Shown here: positions 23,910-30,922 of the stretch, piece by piece
Numbering within the stretch: the first letter of the stretch is position 1
Layout of the letters: each line of letters starts with the position of its first letter
DNA from: Streptomyces sp. ISL-98
GTDB lineage: Bacteria > Actinomycetota > Actinomycetes > Streptomycetales > Streptomycetaceae
Assembly: GCF_018614055.1 (NCBI RefSeq)
Contig: NZ_JAGGPB010000034.1
Location: 306,183-370,182 of the forward strand
Direction: 5' to 3'
Length of the DNA stretch: 64,000 bases
Translations under genes and position numbers: made by a program
The notes under the pieces: model-generated
Seen by the model: the letters and a program-made list of their open reading frames with translations, nothing else
Databases searched by the model: none
What the model was told of the DNA's origin: nothing

Positions 23910-23934
23910 GGCCCGGCCGCGCTACGGCCGGGCC
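23910..23934. terminator. Intra-operon hairpin
   Basis: GGCCCGGCCG (23910-23919) and CGGCCGGGCC (23925-23934) form a perfect 10-bp stem with a 5-base loop. It may attenuate or process the leftward transcript. Confidence 0.6.
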
Positions 23935-23942
23935 GGGGGTGG

Positions 23943-24176
23943 TCAGTGGTCGTCGCCGAACGCGGGTGCGTCGTACATGTCTTGGAGGCGGCGGCGCTCC
24001 CGCACCCGGCGGGCCTTGATCCACAGGGAGCCGGTGAGGATGAGTGCCTGCCCGCCGACCATGGGGAGCCACCAGTCGGGCGTCTCGCTGAGGAGGAGGT
24101 AGCCGAGGCCGGTGGCGATGGCTGCGGCGAGGGCGCCGATGAGGAAGGTGTGGAGGATGTCGAGGCGGGTGGGCAT
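23943..24176 (-). CDS. Small double-pass membrane protein
   Basis: This 77-residue protein (MPTRLDILHTFLIGALAAA) has two membrane segments (FLIGALAAAIATGLGYLLL and WWLPMVGGQALILTGSLWI) and a basic C-terminus (KARRVRERRRLQDMYD). Start overlaps the upstream stop. Function is unknown; Arg-rich tails of this kind often face the cytoplasm. Confidence 0.68.
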   Translation of the reverse strand: MPTRLDILHTFLIGALAAAIATGLGYLLLSETPDWWLPMVGGQALILTGSLWIKARRVRERRRLQDMYDAPAFGDDH

Positions 24177-24484
24177 CAGGCGTCCTTCGGGTCGGTCGTA
24201 TCGGGGCCCTGCGGCTGGTGGGCGGAGCCGAGGTACGTGAAGCGGGTCAGGAAGTCGACGCGACGCAGGGCGTGAGCGTCGGTCGAGGCCACCGGGGTGT
24301 CGTCGTAGATGACCCAGTCGGCGGCGACTTCGAGGACCCAGTACGTGGTTGCCGTGGCATTACTGCGCCAGGTGGTGCCGGGGCGCAGGGCGCTGCTCGT
24401 GTCCCAGTGGGCGCGGCAGAGGTGCTCCATCACTTGACCGCAGAGGCAGGTGAGGCGGATACGGGTCGGTGAGGGGTCAGGCAT
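24176..24484 (-). CDS. Phage protein of unknown function
   Basis: This 102-residue protein starts MPDPSPTRIRLTCLCGQ at ATG 24484, inside the end of the previous gene. An early CLCGQVMEHLC motif could bind zinc. A strand-rich region follows (ATTYWVLEVAADWVIYDD). It overlaps the next start by one base. Confidence 0.65.
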   Translation of the reverse strand: MPDPSPTRIRLTCLCGQVMEHLCRAHWDTSSALRPGTTWRSNATATTYWVLEVAADWVIYDDTPVASTDAHALRRVDFLTRFTYLGSAHQPQGPDTTDPKDA

Positions 24485-24899
24485 CGGGGCCTCCGGTCGG
24501 GGCCGTGGCGGGCCCTGGTGGGGGCGTGGGCGGGCTGAGCCAGTCGGGTGGGGCATCGGGACACTCGGTGGCGGCGCCGACCGGGCAGCGGGGCGCGTGG
24601 CTGCGGCCGCCGGTCGCGGTCCAGAACTGGCAGCACGGGACGAGGAGTAGGCCGACGATCGCTGACTCGTCCAGGGACTCCTCGTCGAGGAGGGCTGCGC
24701 GGCGGGCCCGCTCATGCCGGACCAGGTCTGCCCGGTGCGCGGCGGCCTCACGGTGGCTCGCTGCAGCGAGGATGACGCCCATACCAATGGCGAGGGCTGC
24801 GGCCCATGGTTCGTCGCGGCGCCACATGATGGTGGCGGAGAGGCCGGCGCCCGCTGCTCCGATGGTGAGGGCTATCTGGTGGCGGCGGTAGCTGCTCAC
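24477..24899 (-). CDS. Membrane protein of unknown function
   Basis: This 140-residue protein starts at GTG 24899 overlapping the previous stop. Two membrane segments (QIALTIGAAGAGLSATIMW and PWAAALAIGMGVILAAA) are followed by a charged helix (REAAAHRADLVRHERARRAALLD) and a Pro-rich tail. Its first residues, VSSYR, repeat those of the upstream gene, suggesting that the start region was duplicated. Confidence 0.65.
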   Translation of the reverse strand: MSSYRRHQIALTIGAAGAGLSATIMWRRDEPWAAALAIGMGVILAAASHREAAAHRADLVRHERARRAALLDEESLDESAIVGLLLVPCCQFWTATGGRSHAPRCPVGAATECPDAPPDWLSPPTPPPGPATAPTGGPDA

Positions 24900-25030
24900 G
24901 GTGTCTCCTCGGTGGGCTGGTCGTCATGGCAGGTGCAGGAGCAGTCGGTCTCGCCGACTTCGCAGCAAGGGATCCAACGGCCGTCGACGTAGTGGCGGCC
25001 GGCGTGGGCCCACGGGCGGTAGCTGCTCAC
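24896..25030 (-). CDS. 44-residue Cys-rich phage protein
   Basis: GTG 25030 overlaps the preceding stop and encodes VSSYRPWAHAGRHYVDG, then a cluster CCEVGETDCSCTC that could bind metal, ending TEETP. Coupling on both sides supports it despite its size. Function is unknown. Confidence 0.58.
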   Translation of the reverse strand: MSSYRPWAHAGRHYVDGRWIPCCEVGETDCSCTCHDDQPTEETP

Positions 25031-25458
25031 TTCTGCTCACCGCCGAGGAGGTCGCGGATCGCTTCGGCCGCCACCTCTGCGGCTTCCTGCGGCGTGGGGC
25101 CCCGAAGAACCGGGAGCGGGCCGTTGCCCGGCAGTTGAACGCACATCTGGTCCTCGGGAGCACCGTCAGCGAACCGCTCAGCAAGGGCGAGGGTGATGCG
25201 CTCCTGCACTTCGAGGGCGCGGGTACGCGCACAGCAGCGGCCATCTTGGGTGTGGACGCCGTGGTCGGCGAACGCGGCGACGATGGCGGGGTCGTCGAGG
25301 AAGTCTTCGAGGGACTCGTCTTCGGTGTCCCAGTCGCCGTCTTGGAGGCCCTTGATGAGGTCGCCGAGGACTTTCCGCTTGGTGGTGTCGTCGGCGCTGG
25401 TGTTGATGAGGGCGCGGGCGACGGGGTTGAAGATCTCGTTAGCGCTGGACCATCCCAT
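25027..25458 (-). CDS. Phage protein of unknown function
   Basis: This 143-residue protein (MGWSSANEIFNPVARALIN) is helical and acidic, with KVLGDLIKGLQDGDWDTEDESLEDFLDDPAIVAAF and a short helical C-terminus (EAAEVAAEAIRDLLGGEQK). It has no Cys-based motif beyond RCCARTR. The same layout is seen in small phage regulators, but no family is recognised. Confidence 0.65.
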   Translation of the reverse strand: MGWSSANEIFNPVARALINTSADDTTKRKVLGDLIKGLQDGDWDTEDESLEDFLDDPAIVAAFADHGVHTQDGRCCARTRALEVQERITLALAERFADGAPEDQMCVQLPGNGPLPVLRGPTPQEAAEVAAEAIRDLLGGEQK

Positions 25459-25567
25459 GACGGGCCTTTCGGTTGAGGCGGCGGCAGAGTGCGCCGAGGC
25501 TGAGGCGGAGGGCGGAGAGGAGGGGCATGGCGGGGATCGCCATGCCCAACCAGCGAGCAGCGGTCAC
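25439..25567 (-). CDS. 42-residue hydrophobic/basic phage protein
   Basis: GTG 25567 overlaps the SLOG gene stop (GTGA). The product begins VTAARWLGMAIPAMPLLSAL, continues through an amphipathic segment and ends with basic RRLNRKARHGMVQR. It overlaps the next start by 20 bases in another frame. A membrane-binding peptide is possible. Confidence 0.5.
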   Translation of the reverse strand: MTAARWLGMAIPAMPLLSALRLSLGALCRRLNRKARHGMVQR

Positions 25568-25992
25568 GTGATGAACCGTCGTGTCGGGATGCCGGCCGCC
25601 TCAGTGAGGTCGGCGCAGCCACTGGCACCGTGCGAGCCGTGCGGGCGGGGCCGTGAGCACCTGGCCTTCGTGCACGGGCTGATGAACGCGGCGCACACAT
25701 CAGCGCCGAGGGCGACCATGTGCCGGTTGCGGATGGGGCCGCACTGGGGCCACTGGCCGTGGTCGCTGGCGTGGTGCCGTTCGATGGTGATGCGGGCGCC
25801 GCGCTGCTGGTGCCAGCGCGCCCACTGGTCGGCGTGGGCGTCGGCCCCGGTGGGGCAGGCTCCGTGGACGAGGGTGAACGGCTGGCCCAGGAAGGTGGTT
25901 GCGGCGAGCAGCGCGGTGAGCTGGCGGCTCACGGCCAGTTCGTCGGGCCAGTCGCGGGAGCCGGTGACGAGGACGCGGTACGTGGTGATCAC
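25564..25992 (-). CDS. DUF2493/SLOG-family nucleotide-binding protein
   Basis: This 142-residue protein starts at GTG 25992 overlapping the previous stop. It has a Rossmann-like opening (YRVLVTGSRDWPD) and the diagnostic TLVHGACPTGADAHADQWARW motif of DUF2493, a member of the SLOG superfamily that binds nucleotides or their derivatives. Phage copies are common; proposed roles include sensing nucleotide signals or NAD-related ligands, none proven. The C-terminus has CTKARCSRPRPHGSHGASGC, which may bind zinc. Confidence 0.82.
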   Translation of the reverse strand: MITTYRVLVTGSRDWPDELAVSRQLTALLAATTFLGQPFTLVHGACPTGADAHADQWARWHQQRGARITIERHHASDHGQWPQCGPIRNRHMVALGADVCAAFISPCTKARCSRPRPHGSHGASGCADLTEAAGIPTRRFIT

Positions 25993-26582
25993 GAAGGCTG
26001 CCCTCCCGCGCGCCGGCAGTCCGGGTAGGCCCGGGACAGGTGGTACTTGGCCCCGCCGCCCCAGTCCTGGCCGGGCCCGGGGATGGGCCCGAACCAGGTG
26101 TGACCGGTGCCGGTGATCGTGCGTTTGCAGTGGGCGCAGTTCCACGGCGGGCTCGGCCTTGTCGTGGCGACAAGCTCGGCGTACACGGCACTGGCCCGCT
26201 CGACGTCCCGGCACCGCCGGTCGCAGCGCTGCCCGTCGTACGGCTGCCGGATCTCCGACCCGGTCCGCTGCAACTGGACCTGGTGCAGCCGGGCGTGGAG
26301 CTCCTCGGCGGTCTTCCACGCCACATCAGCGGGCGTCCGGTGCGGGCTGCGGGTGCAGCCGCGGAACTCCATCTGCGCCAGGTTGGTGATGCGGTTCGTC
26401 CGGTCGTCTCGGCGTGCGGCGTGGGAGTGGAGCCAGCGGGCGAATGTCGGGGCGAGGACGGTGTACGGCGCCTCGCCGTCTCCGGCGCAGCCGTGGGCGT
26501 ACAGGGCGCCTGTCTTGCGGAGGCGGATCTCCTGGCCGCAGGGCTCGCAGAGGCCGAGCTTGGGCAGCGGGTAGTGGGTCAC
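25989..26582 (-). CDS. Phage protein of unknown function with zinc motifs
   Basis: This 197-residue protein starts at GTG 26582 (VTHYPLPKLGLCEPCGQ). An N-terminal CEPCGQEIRLRKTGALYAHGC motif and a later CAHCKRTITGTGHTWF motif suggest two zinc sites. The middle is helical (AEELHARLHQVQLQR). It is GTGA-coupled at both ends. Confidence 0.65.
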   Translation of the reverse strand: MTHYPLPKLGLCEPCGQEIRLRKTGALYAHGCAGDGEAPYTVLAPTFARWLHSHAARRDDRTNRITNLAQMEFRGCTRSPHRTPADVAWKTAEELHARLHQVQLQRTGSEIRQPYDGQRCDRRCRDVERASAVYAELVATTRPSPPWNCAHCKRTITGTGHTWFGPIPGPGQDWGGGAKYHLSRAYPDCRRAGGQPS

Positions 26583-26965
26583 GGCTGTTCCCCCTTGGTG
26601 GGCGGCTGCTCGATGGTGGTGATCGTCGTGGTGCGCACCACCCGGTACGGCCAGGACGCCGGGCTTGCCTCCCAGCGGGCGAGGTCTTCCAGTGCCTCGC
26701 TGCGCCGACCGCGGGGCGGCGCGTAGCCGGTCCACTGGCCGTTGGCGCGCTGGGCTTCCACGGTCCACGTGGTGGCTGGCGGCCGGGCCTCGTCGAGCGC
26801 ACCGGGCGGGAGGACTTCCCGGCCGATGTACACGGCGACAGCCACGGTGAGGGACCCGACGAGCTCGGGCGTGGTGTCCGGGTCGCCGAGCCGGATCGGG
26901 GTGTCGCGGAGCGCCTTGGCGATCACCCGGGCGAGAGGCGCGAGTTCGGCCAGGTCGCCGCTCAC
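26579..26965 (-). CDS. Phage protein of unknown function
   Basis: This 128-residue protein starts at GTG 26965. Residues ~1-55 are helical (LARVIAKALRDTPIRLG, ELVGSLTVAVAVYIGREV). The C-terminal half (TTWTVEAQRANGQWTGY, SEALEDLARWEASPASWPYRVVRTTT) resembles small beta-alpha modules with Trp-rich strands. It ends PTKGEQP. Confidence 0.62.
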   Translation of the reverse strand: MSGDLAELAPLARVIAKALRDTPIRLGDPDTTPELVGSLTVAVAVYIGREVLPPGALDEARPPATTWTVEAQRANGQWTGYAPPRGRRSEALEDLARWEASPASWPYRVVRTTTITTIEQPPTKGEQP

Positions 26966-27888
26966 AGCTGCTCCCCGCCGACCACGAACGGCGCCGCCTC
27001 GACGAGGCTGTACTCCAAGGCAGGGAAGTTGCGGCGCCGGTGCGCGAGAGCGGCCTCAGCCTGCGGGCGTTCGGCGGCCGTGTACGTATCGATCAGAGTC
27101 CACTCGCCTCGCCCGAGCCCGCAGACCAGGGCCCACTCCTGGACGACCGGCGTCGCCGTGTCTGCGGGCTGCTCGGCGCGGAGACGAGTCGCAGCCTCCC
27201 TCCACCGGGCGATCACTTCGCGCGCCGCTTCGGGCTCCAGATAGTCGCCGCAGTCACACGCAAGGCAGTTGTCCTCGAAGTGCCGCTGCGCGGGGTGCCC
27301 GCAGATGCAGACCACCATGGCGGCGGGCTGTGCGGCGCGGCGCACCAGCTCGTCGAGCATCCCGGCCGACCCCGGAACGGCACGGGCAAGGATGCCGTTG
27401 CGGAGCATCTCGCTCGGGAACTCCACCTCACAGCTGACCCCGCAGTACTGGTGGCCACCCGCCGCGTGGTTTCGCTCGGTCTCCAGTCGGTCCGCGCGCT
27501 GCTCGTCGCTCTCGGCCTCCGTTGCGCTCGGGTGCTCGCCGGGGTTGGCCCGCCGGTCGAGGTCGGACACCCAAGCGGCGCAGACGGCGGCGACCTGGAT
27601 CAGCTCGGTGCGCAGCTTGGCCGGGTCGGACTCGGCTGCGGCCTCCGCGAACTCCTCCAGAGCGATGTCCAGCCACGTGACGTGTCCCTCGCTTGCGAGC
27701 TGGTCGGTGTTCTCGCGTGCGCAGTTGGCGACGTACCCGGCCGGGCCGGTGAACGCCCAGATCCGGTCGGGGTGGGTGCCGTCGCGGTGGCGCTGGTCGC
27801 CGAACTTGGCGAGTTGCCGCTGCCGTTCGGCGTCGATCTCCTCGGCGAACTGCTTCACGCCGGGGGTGGTGAAGAGGGTGGGGTACAT
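26962..27888 (-). CDS. MazG-like pyrophosphohydrolase fused to a zinc finger
   Basis: The gene starts at ATG 27888 (MYPTLFTTPGVKQFAEEID), giving 308 residues. Residues ~12-115 match a MazG-type all-alpha NTP pyrophosphohydrolase: EEIDAERQRQLAKFGDQ, WLDIALEEFAEAAAESD and LRTELIQVAAVCAAWVSDLDRR, with the acidic EExxE-type metal site. A zinc-binding insert (CICGHPAQRHFEDNCLACDCGDYLE) lies near residue 200, and a strand-rich tail with GEWTLIDTYTAAERPQAE follows. It may clean the nucleotide pool or hydrolyse a signal nucleotide during infection. Confidence 0.75.
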   Translation of the reverse strand: MYPTLFTTPGVKQFAEEIDAERQRQLAKFGDQRHRDGTHPDRIWAFTGPAGYVANCARENTDQLASEGHVTWLDIALEEFAEAAAESDPAKLRTELIQVAAVCAAWVSDLDRRANPGEHPSATEAESDEQRADRLETERNHAAGGHQYCGVSCEVEFPSEMLRNGILARAVPGSAGMLDELVRRAAQPAAMVVCICGHPAQRHFEDNCLACDCGDYLEPEAAREVIARWREAATRLRAEQPADTATPVVQEWALVCGLGRGEWTLIDTYTAAERPQAEAALAHRRRNFPALEYSLVEAAPFVVGGEQL

Positions 27889-27918
27889 GGGCTGCTCCTT
27901 GTGGTGTGATCGGTGGGT

Positions 27919-27945
27919 GCCGCCCCGCACTGCCCGCGGGGCGGC
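27919..27945. terminator. Intra-operon hairpin
   Basis: GCCGCCCCGC (27919-27928) and GCGGGGCGGC (27936-27945) form a perfect 10-bp stem around a 7-base loop between the genes ending at 27962 and starting at 27888. Confidence 0.62.
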
Positions 27946-27961
27946 CGCTTTGCGTGCGGGC

Positions 27962-28222
27962 TCAGTCGTCGGTGGGTTCGGTGAGGTGCCATCCGCCGCA
28001 GTGGTCGCAGAAGGCAGGAACTTGGGCGATGCCGAGGAGTCCGGCGTCCACGGATTCGGTCTGGGCGAGGCTGGCGGTACGGATCGGGGGCTCCCCCGTA
28101 GCCGGGCAGATGGCTGGTATGCGGGCGGGGATGGTGCGGGCTTGGTGTGGTGGGGTCCAGCGGGTCATGAGGCGGCGTTCCCGTTGTTTTGGGGTGCGGT
28201 TGGTGCGGTCAGTTGTGGTCAT
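27962..28222 (-). CDS. Phage protein of unknown function
   Basis: This 86-residue protein starts at ATG 28222, coupled to the preceding micro-gene (ATGA). It is basic (TDRTNRTPKQRERRLMTRW) and ends with a CDHCGGWHLTEP motif that could bind zinc. The same C-terminal pattern is frequent in actinophage small proteins. Confidence 0.65.
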   Translation of the reverse strand: MTTTDRTNRTPKQRERRLMTRWTPPHQARTIPARIPAICPATGEPPIRTASLAQTESVDAGLLGIAQVPAFCDHCGGWHLTEPTDD

Positions 28223-28311
28223 TGGTGCCACCAGGTGGGCCAGTTGGGGTGGCCGGTGATGGTGCCGGTGGTGGTTATGACGAGGAGGACGTAGAGGACG
28301 ACGGCGATCAC
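28219..28311 (-). CDS. 30-residue single-pass membrane micro-protein
   Basis: GTG 28311 overlaps the upstream micro-gene stop (GTGA) and its stop overlaps the next start. The product begins VIAVVLYVLLVITTTGTITG, one membrane segment, and ends with a Trp-rich tail. A similar VIAVAYLLL micro-protein is encoded at 40159-40248. Confidence 0.5.
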   Translation of the reverse strand: MIAVVLYVLLVITTTGTITGHPNWPTWWHQ

Positions 28312-28367
28312 GACTGCTCGCTCGTGGCGTAGGTGCGGGTGCGGTTGTGGCGGCGGTAGGTCTTCAT
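28308..28367 (-). CDS. Possible 19-residue basic peptide
   Basis: ATG 28367 overlaps the stop of the 82-residue gene (ATGA) and encodes MKTYRRHNRTRTYATSEQS, which is strongly basic. The unbroken chain of overlaps is the only support. Confidence 0.38.
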   Translation of the reverse strand: MKTYRRHNRTRTYATSEQS

Positions 28368-28612
28368 CGGCTGGCCTTGGCGAGCCGGATTCGGCGGGTG
28401 GCGTTGCGGTGGTCGCCCTGTCGATCGAAGGTTCCGTTCCGTACGCCGTCGTGCAGGAGGTTGCTGGCGGTGACTGCCTTGATGTCGCTGGCGCCGGTCA
28501 TGGCGGTGACGACATCGGTCCAGGGCTGCCAGGCACCTCCTGTCAGGAGGGCGAGCGCGGCGTTCCAAGCGGGTGCCAGTCGGGTGCTGCTGGTGGGGTT
28601 GAAGGTGGCCAT
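28364..28612 (-). CDS. Small winged-helix-like protein next to the iterons
   Basis: This 82-residue protein starts MATFNPTSSTRLAPAWNA at ATG 28612. It has PWTDVVTAMTGASDIKAVTASNLLHDGVRNGTF, a winged-helix-like arrangement, and a basic C-terminus (RNATRRIRLAKASR). It lies directly beside the iteron field and could be the protein that binds it, or a regulator of the genes downstream. Confidence 0.62.
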   Translation of the reverse strand: MATFNPTSSTRLAPAWNAALALLTGGAWQPWTDVVTAMTGASDIKAVTASNLLHDGVRNGTFDRQGDHRNATRRIRLAKASR

Positions 28613-28656
28613 GAGGGTCTCCGTGTGATGGGTGGTTCGGGTGCTTCGGGGGTGGT

Positions 28657-28694
28657 GCAACCCCCTCCTCCCCTTTAGGGGAGGGGGTTGCGTG
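28657..28694. terminator. Strong G/C hairpin beside the iterons
   Basis: GCAACCCCCTCCTCCCC (28657-28673) pairs with GGGGAGGGGGTTGC (28678-28691 region) around a TTTA loop with a 3-base bulge. It lies between the iterons and the 82-residue gene, so it may end the helicase transcript after the origin. Confidence 0.62.
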
Positions 28695-28922
28695 AAGCTC
28701 TGCGTGAAGCGAGCGTGAAGCTGTGACCTGCGGGTTCCTTGATCAACGTGAAGCGCGTGAAGTTTGGCGTGAAGCGGTGCGTGAAGCGGGGGTGCGTGAA
28801 GCGGCGTGAAGCGGTGCGTGAAGCTGTGAGCAGGCAGTTCCTTGATCAACGTGAAGCGCGTGAAGCGTTCGTGAAGCCGAATTTCCTTGATCAACGTGAA
28901 GCGCGTGAAGCGCCGCGTGAAG
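28692..28922. repeat. Iteron field, candidate phage replication origin
   Basis: GTGAAG occurs 16 times in 231 bp, all in the same direction (for example 28692, 28704, 28715, 28748, 28757, 28769, 28781, 28796, 28806, 28818, 28851, 28860, 28871, 28896, 28905, 28917). Three perfect 28-bp copies (28735-28762, 28838-28865, 28883-28910) start TTCCTTGATCAACGTGAAGC; each holds the palindrome TTGATCAA and two GTGAAG units. The field fills the only long gap in the early region, directly downstream of the helicase gene, as expected for an origin. Apparent reading frames through it come from the repeats. Confidence 0.85.
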
Positions 28923-28956
28923 GTGGTACTGAATCCGGACATGCCCTTTTCGCCCC

Positions 28957-30468
28957 TCATTCCGGAAGCACCCCCTGCTCGTCGAACGCAGCGAAGTAGG
29001 CGACCGGAGCAGTGCGCGAATTGCCCGTCTTGCGCATCACCGCGAGCCCCTGCTCGACGTACTGGTCCAAGCGGCGCCGCGACTTCTCGATCTCCGACGT
29101 GGTCGGCTTCGACTTCGGGTTCGGGTAGAGGTTCACCGCGAGCGCCGCAGGCGTCAGCCCGGCACTCCCCGACGCCTTCAGCAGGCCGAGAATGTCCACC
29201 TGGTGCCACACCTCGGTGCGCCCCCGCGGGTGGTCGTGCTTCAACTTCCACGGGCCGACTTCCCCGGCCGGCTGCTTCAGGTGGCGCAGCGACACGATGG
29301 GTTCACCGGCGGAGCCCCAGAGGCTGACGACGGACCCGGCCCCGGCGGTGATCCAGGTGGAGCCGTACAGCTCGTCGAGGCTGGTGGCTTCTTTGCCGCC
29401 TTCCTTGCCGCCGCCTTGCTTGCGGTGGTGGTGCAGCCCGACGACTTCGATGCCTTCGACGAGGGTTCTCTGGATGGCCTGGTTGATGGCCTGGCCGCCT
29501 TCCTCGGAGGCGAGTTCACCGGCCATGTCCTTGAGGGAGTCGAGGCATACGGCGTCTGCGCCGGCGGCCTCGCAGAGGCGGAGCAGGATGCCGGGGTTTT
29601 TGATGAAGTCGGAGGGTGGCGGGCCGGGCCAGAACACGAGGCGTTCGTCGAGGAGTTCACGGTCCTCCGGCTTGACCATGCGCGCCATGGACCGGGCGGC
29701 CTGCTGGGGGCGGTCGGAGGCCAGGTACAGGAAGCGCTTGAACCGGTGGACGGGCAGGCCGAGGACGCCACCGTGGAGGACGCCGATCGCGTTGAGGATG
29801 ACCTGCTGGGCGACGGTGGTCTTGCCGACACCGGACGGCCCGGCGATCAGGAGCGCTTCGCCTTCGGCCCACAGCACCTGCTCGCTGTAGCCCCAGATGG
29901 CGGGGACGGTGTCGGGCCGGTCGAGGATGAAGGAGCCGCCGCCGATGAGTCGCGCGGCGAACGGGTCGGTGGCGTTGGTGGTCGCGGCCTGCTTGAGGTA
30001 GCCGCTCAGTTGCCCTTCGAGGGTGTCGGGGTCGCCGCCGGTGAGGACCCCGGCGCGGAGCCGGATGGCGAGGTCGTTGATGCGTCGGACGCGGGCTTTC
30101 TGGCGGATCGCCTCGGCGAAGTGCGGTGCCATGCCGGCGCTGATGTAGTCGGCGCCGAGCTTGTTGATCAGGTTTCCGTCGTCGACTTCGCGGAGGCGGC
30201 CGAGCTTGTCGATCTCGGCCTTGACGGTGACGGGGTGGAGGGCCTTCTCCTCGGCGACGATGCCGCCCACGACGTCCCAGATGAGCCGGATGGCGGGCTG
30301 GTAGATGTCGTCCCGCTTGATGACCTCGGCGCACTCCTTGTACGCGGTGGCGCTGTGCAGGATGGCGCCGGCCACGAGATCCTCGGCCTCGGCGTCGTGG
30401 GGTGCCGTCCGGTCGGGGCCGTCGTGGTCCGCCTGGTCGCGCGGGTTCATGTGGCGGACGTTCTCCAC
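28957..30468 (-). CDS. DnaB-like replicative helicase/ATPase
   Basis: I start this 503-residue protein at GTG 30468, which has AGGAG about nine bases upstream; ATG 30450 is an alternative. Residues ~22-135 resemble the DnaB N-terminal helical domain (PHDAEAEDLVAGAILHSA). The RecA-like ATPase has Walker A GPSGVGKTT at 210-218 and Walker B AVCLDSLKDM. A QAINQAIQRTLVEGIEVVGLHHHRK segment follows, and a C-terminal winged helix (LGLLKASGSAGLTPAALAVNLY, SRRRLDQYVEQGLAVM) could bind DNA. It probably unwinds phage DNA at the adjacent iteron field. Confidence 0.85.
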   Translation of the reverse strand: MENVRHMNPRDQADHDGPDRTAPHDAEAEDLVAGAILHSATAYKECAEVIKRDDIYQPAIRLIWDVVGGIVAEEKALHPVTVKAEIDKLGRLREVDDGNLINKLGADYISAGMAPHFAEAIRQKARVRRINDLAIRLRAGVLTGGDPDTLEGQLSGYLKQAATTNATDPFAARLIGGGSFILDRPDTVPAIWGYSEQVLWAEGEALLIAGPSGVGKTTVAQQVILNAIGVLHGGVLGLPVHRFKRFLYLASDRPQQAARSMARMVKPEDRELLDERLVFWPGPPPSDFIKNPGILLRLCEAAGADAVCLDSLKDMAGELASEEGGQAINQAIQRTLVEGIEVVGLHHHRKQGGGKEGGKEATSLDELYGSTWITAGAGSVVSLWGSAGEPIVSLRHLKQPAGEVGPWKLKHDHPRGRTEVWHQVDILGLLKASGSAGLTPAALAVNLYPNPKSKPTTSEIEKSRRRLDQYVEQGLAVMRKTGNSRTAPVAYFAAFDEQGVLPE

Positions 30469-30485
30469 GGGCGGGGCTCCTAGGG

Positions 30486-30788
30486 TCAGAAGAGGGTGTC
30501 TGCCGACTGCCGGTCGCAGCGGTGTTCGGTGACGTGCTGGTGGGGGCAGTCCGTGCGGTGCCAGGTGGTGATCCAGGTGAGGCGTGGGGGCCCGTACTTG
30601 GAGGTCCGGAGGCACCAGATGAGGCGGTTGGGTTCGCGGATGGCGGCCTGCTGCTCGGCGTCGAGTGCTGTGAGGTCTGCGGTGACGGTCAGGGCAGCCC
30701 GGTCGCCGACGAGCTGGGTGAGGATGGGCGCGCGGCAGGTCCGGCAGCGGGAGTCGTCGCTGCGAGGCCGTGCCGCGCGCCCGGCCAT
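30486..30788 (-). CDS. Phage zinc-motif protein
   Basis: This 100-residue protein starts at ATG 30788, overlapping the previous stop. It has CRTCRAPILTQLVGDRA near residue 15 and CPHQHVTEHRC near the end, with a strand-rich middle (RLTWITTWHRTDC). It may be a replication accessory; family unknown. Confidence 0.65.
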   Translation of the reverse strand: MAGRAARPRSDDSRCRTCRAPILTQLVGDRAALTVTADLTALDAEQQAAIREPNRLIWCLRTSKYGPPRLTWITTWHRTDCPHQHVTEHRCDRQSADTLF

Positions 30789-30922
30789 CAGTCCTGCTCG
30801 GCTTCAGCCACGCAGGACTCGCAGGCGATCTGGTCCTCTACGTAGGCGATCTCGTCGCCTTCCTCGATGTCTCCTCCGCAGTGCTGGCACTCGGAGTCGA
30901 ATCGGGCGTTGAACTTGCGCAT
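30788..30922 (-). CDS. 44-residue zinc-finger micro-protein
   Basis: ATG 30922 overlaps the DUF2303 gene stop and the stop overlaps the next ATG, so it is coupled at both ends. The product MRKFNARFDSEC... contains CQHCGGDIEEGDEIAYV and CESCVAE, a complete LIM/PARP-like CxxC...CxxC zinc knuckle. Function is unknown. Confidence 0.7.
   Translation of the reverse strand: MRKFNARFDSECQHCGGDIEEGDEIAYVEDQIACESCVAEAEQD

Noticed and set aside
28692..28922. The repeat field as a CRISPR array
   Set aside because: Units are 6 or 28 bp with irregular short spacing, there are no unique spacers of constant length and no cas genes nearby (the Cas4-like nuclease belongs to a phage recombination pair).
28739..28999. 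A plus-strand frame through the iterons with repeated INVKRVK and FLDQREAREA units
   Set aside because: The peptide repeats come from the DNA repeats; there is no ribosome site and the frame runs into the helicase gene on the other strand.
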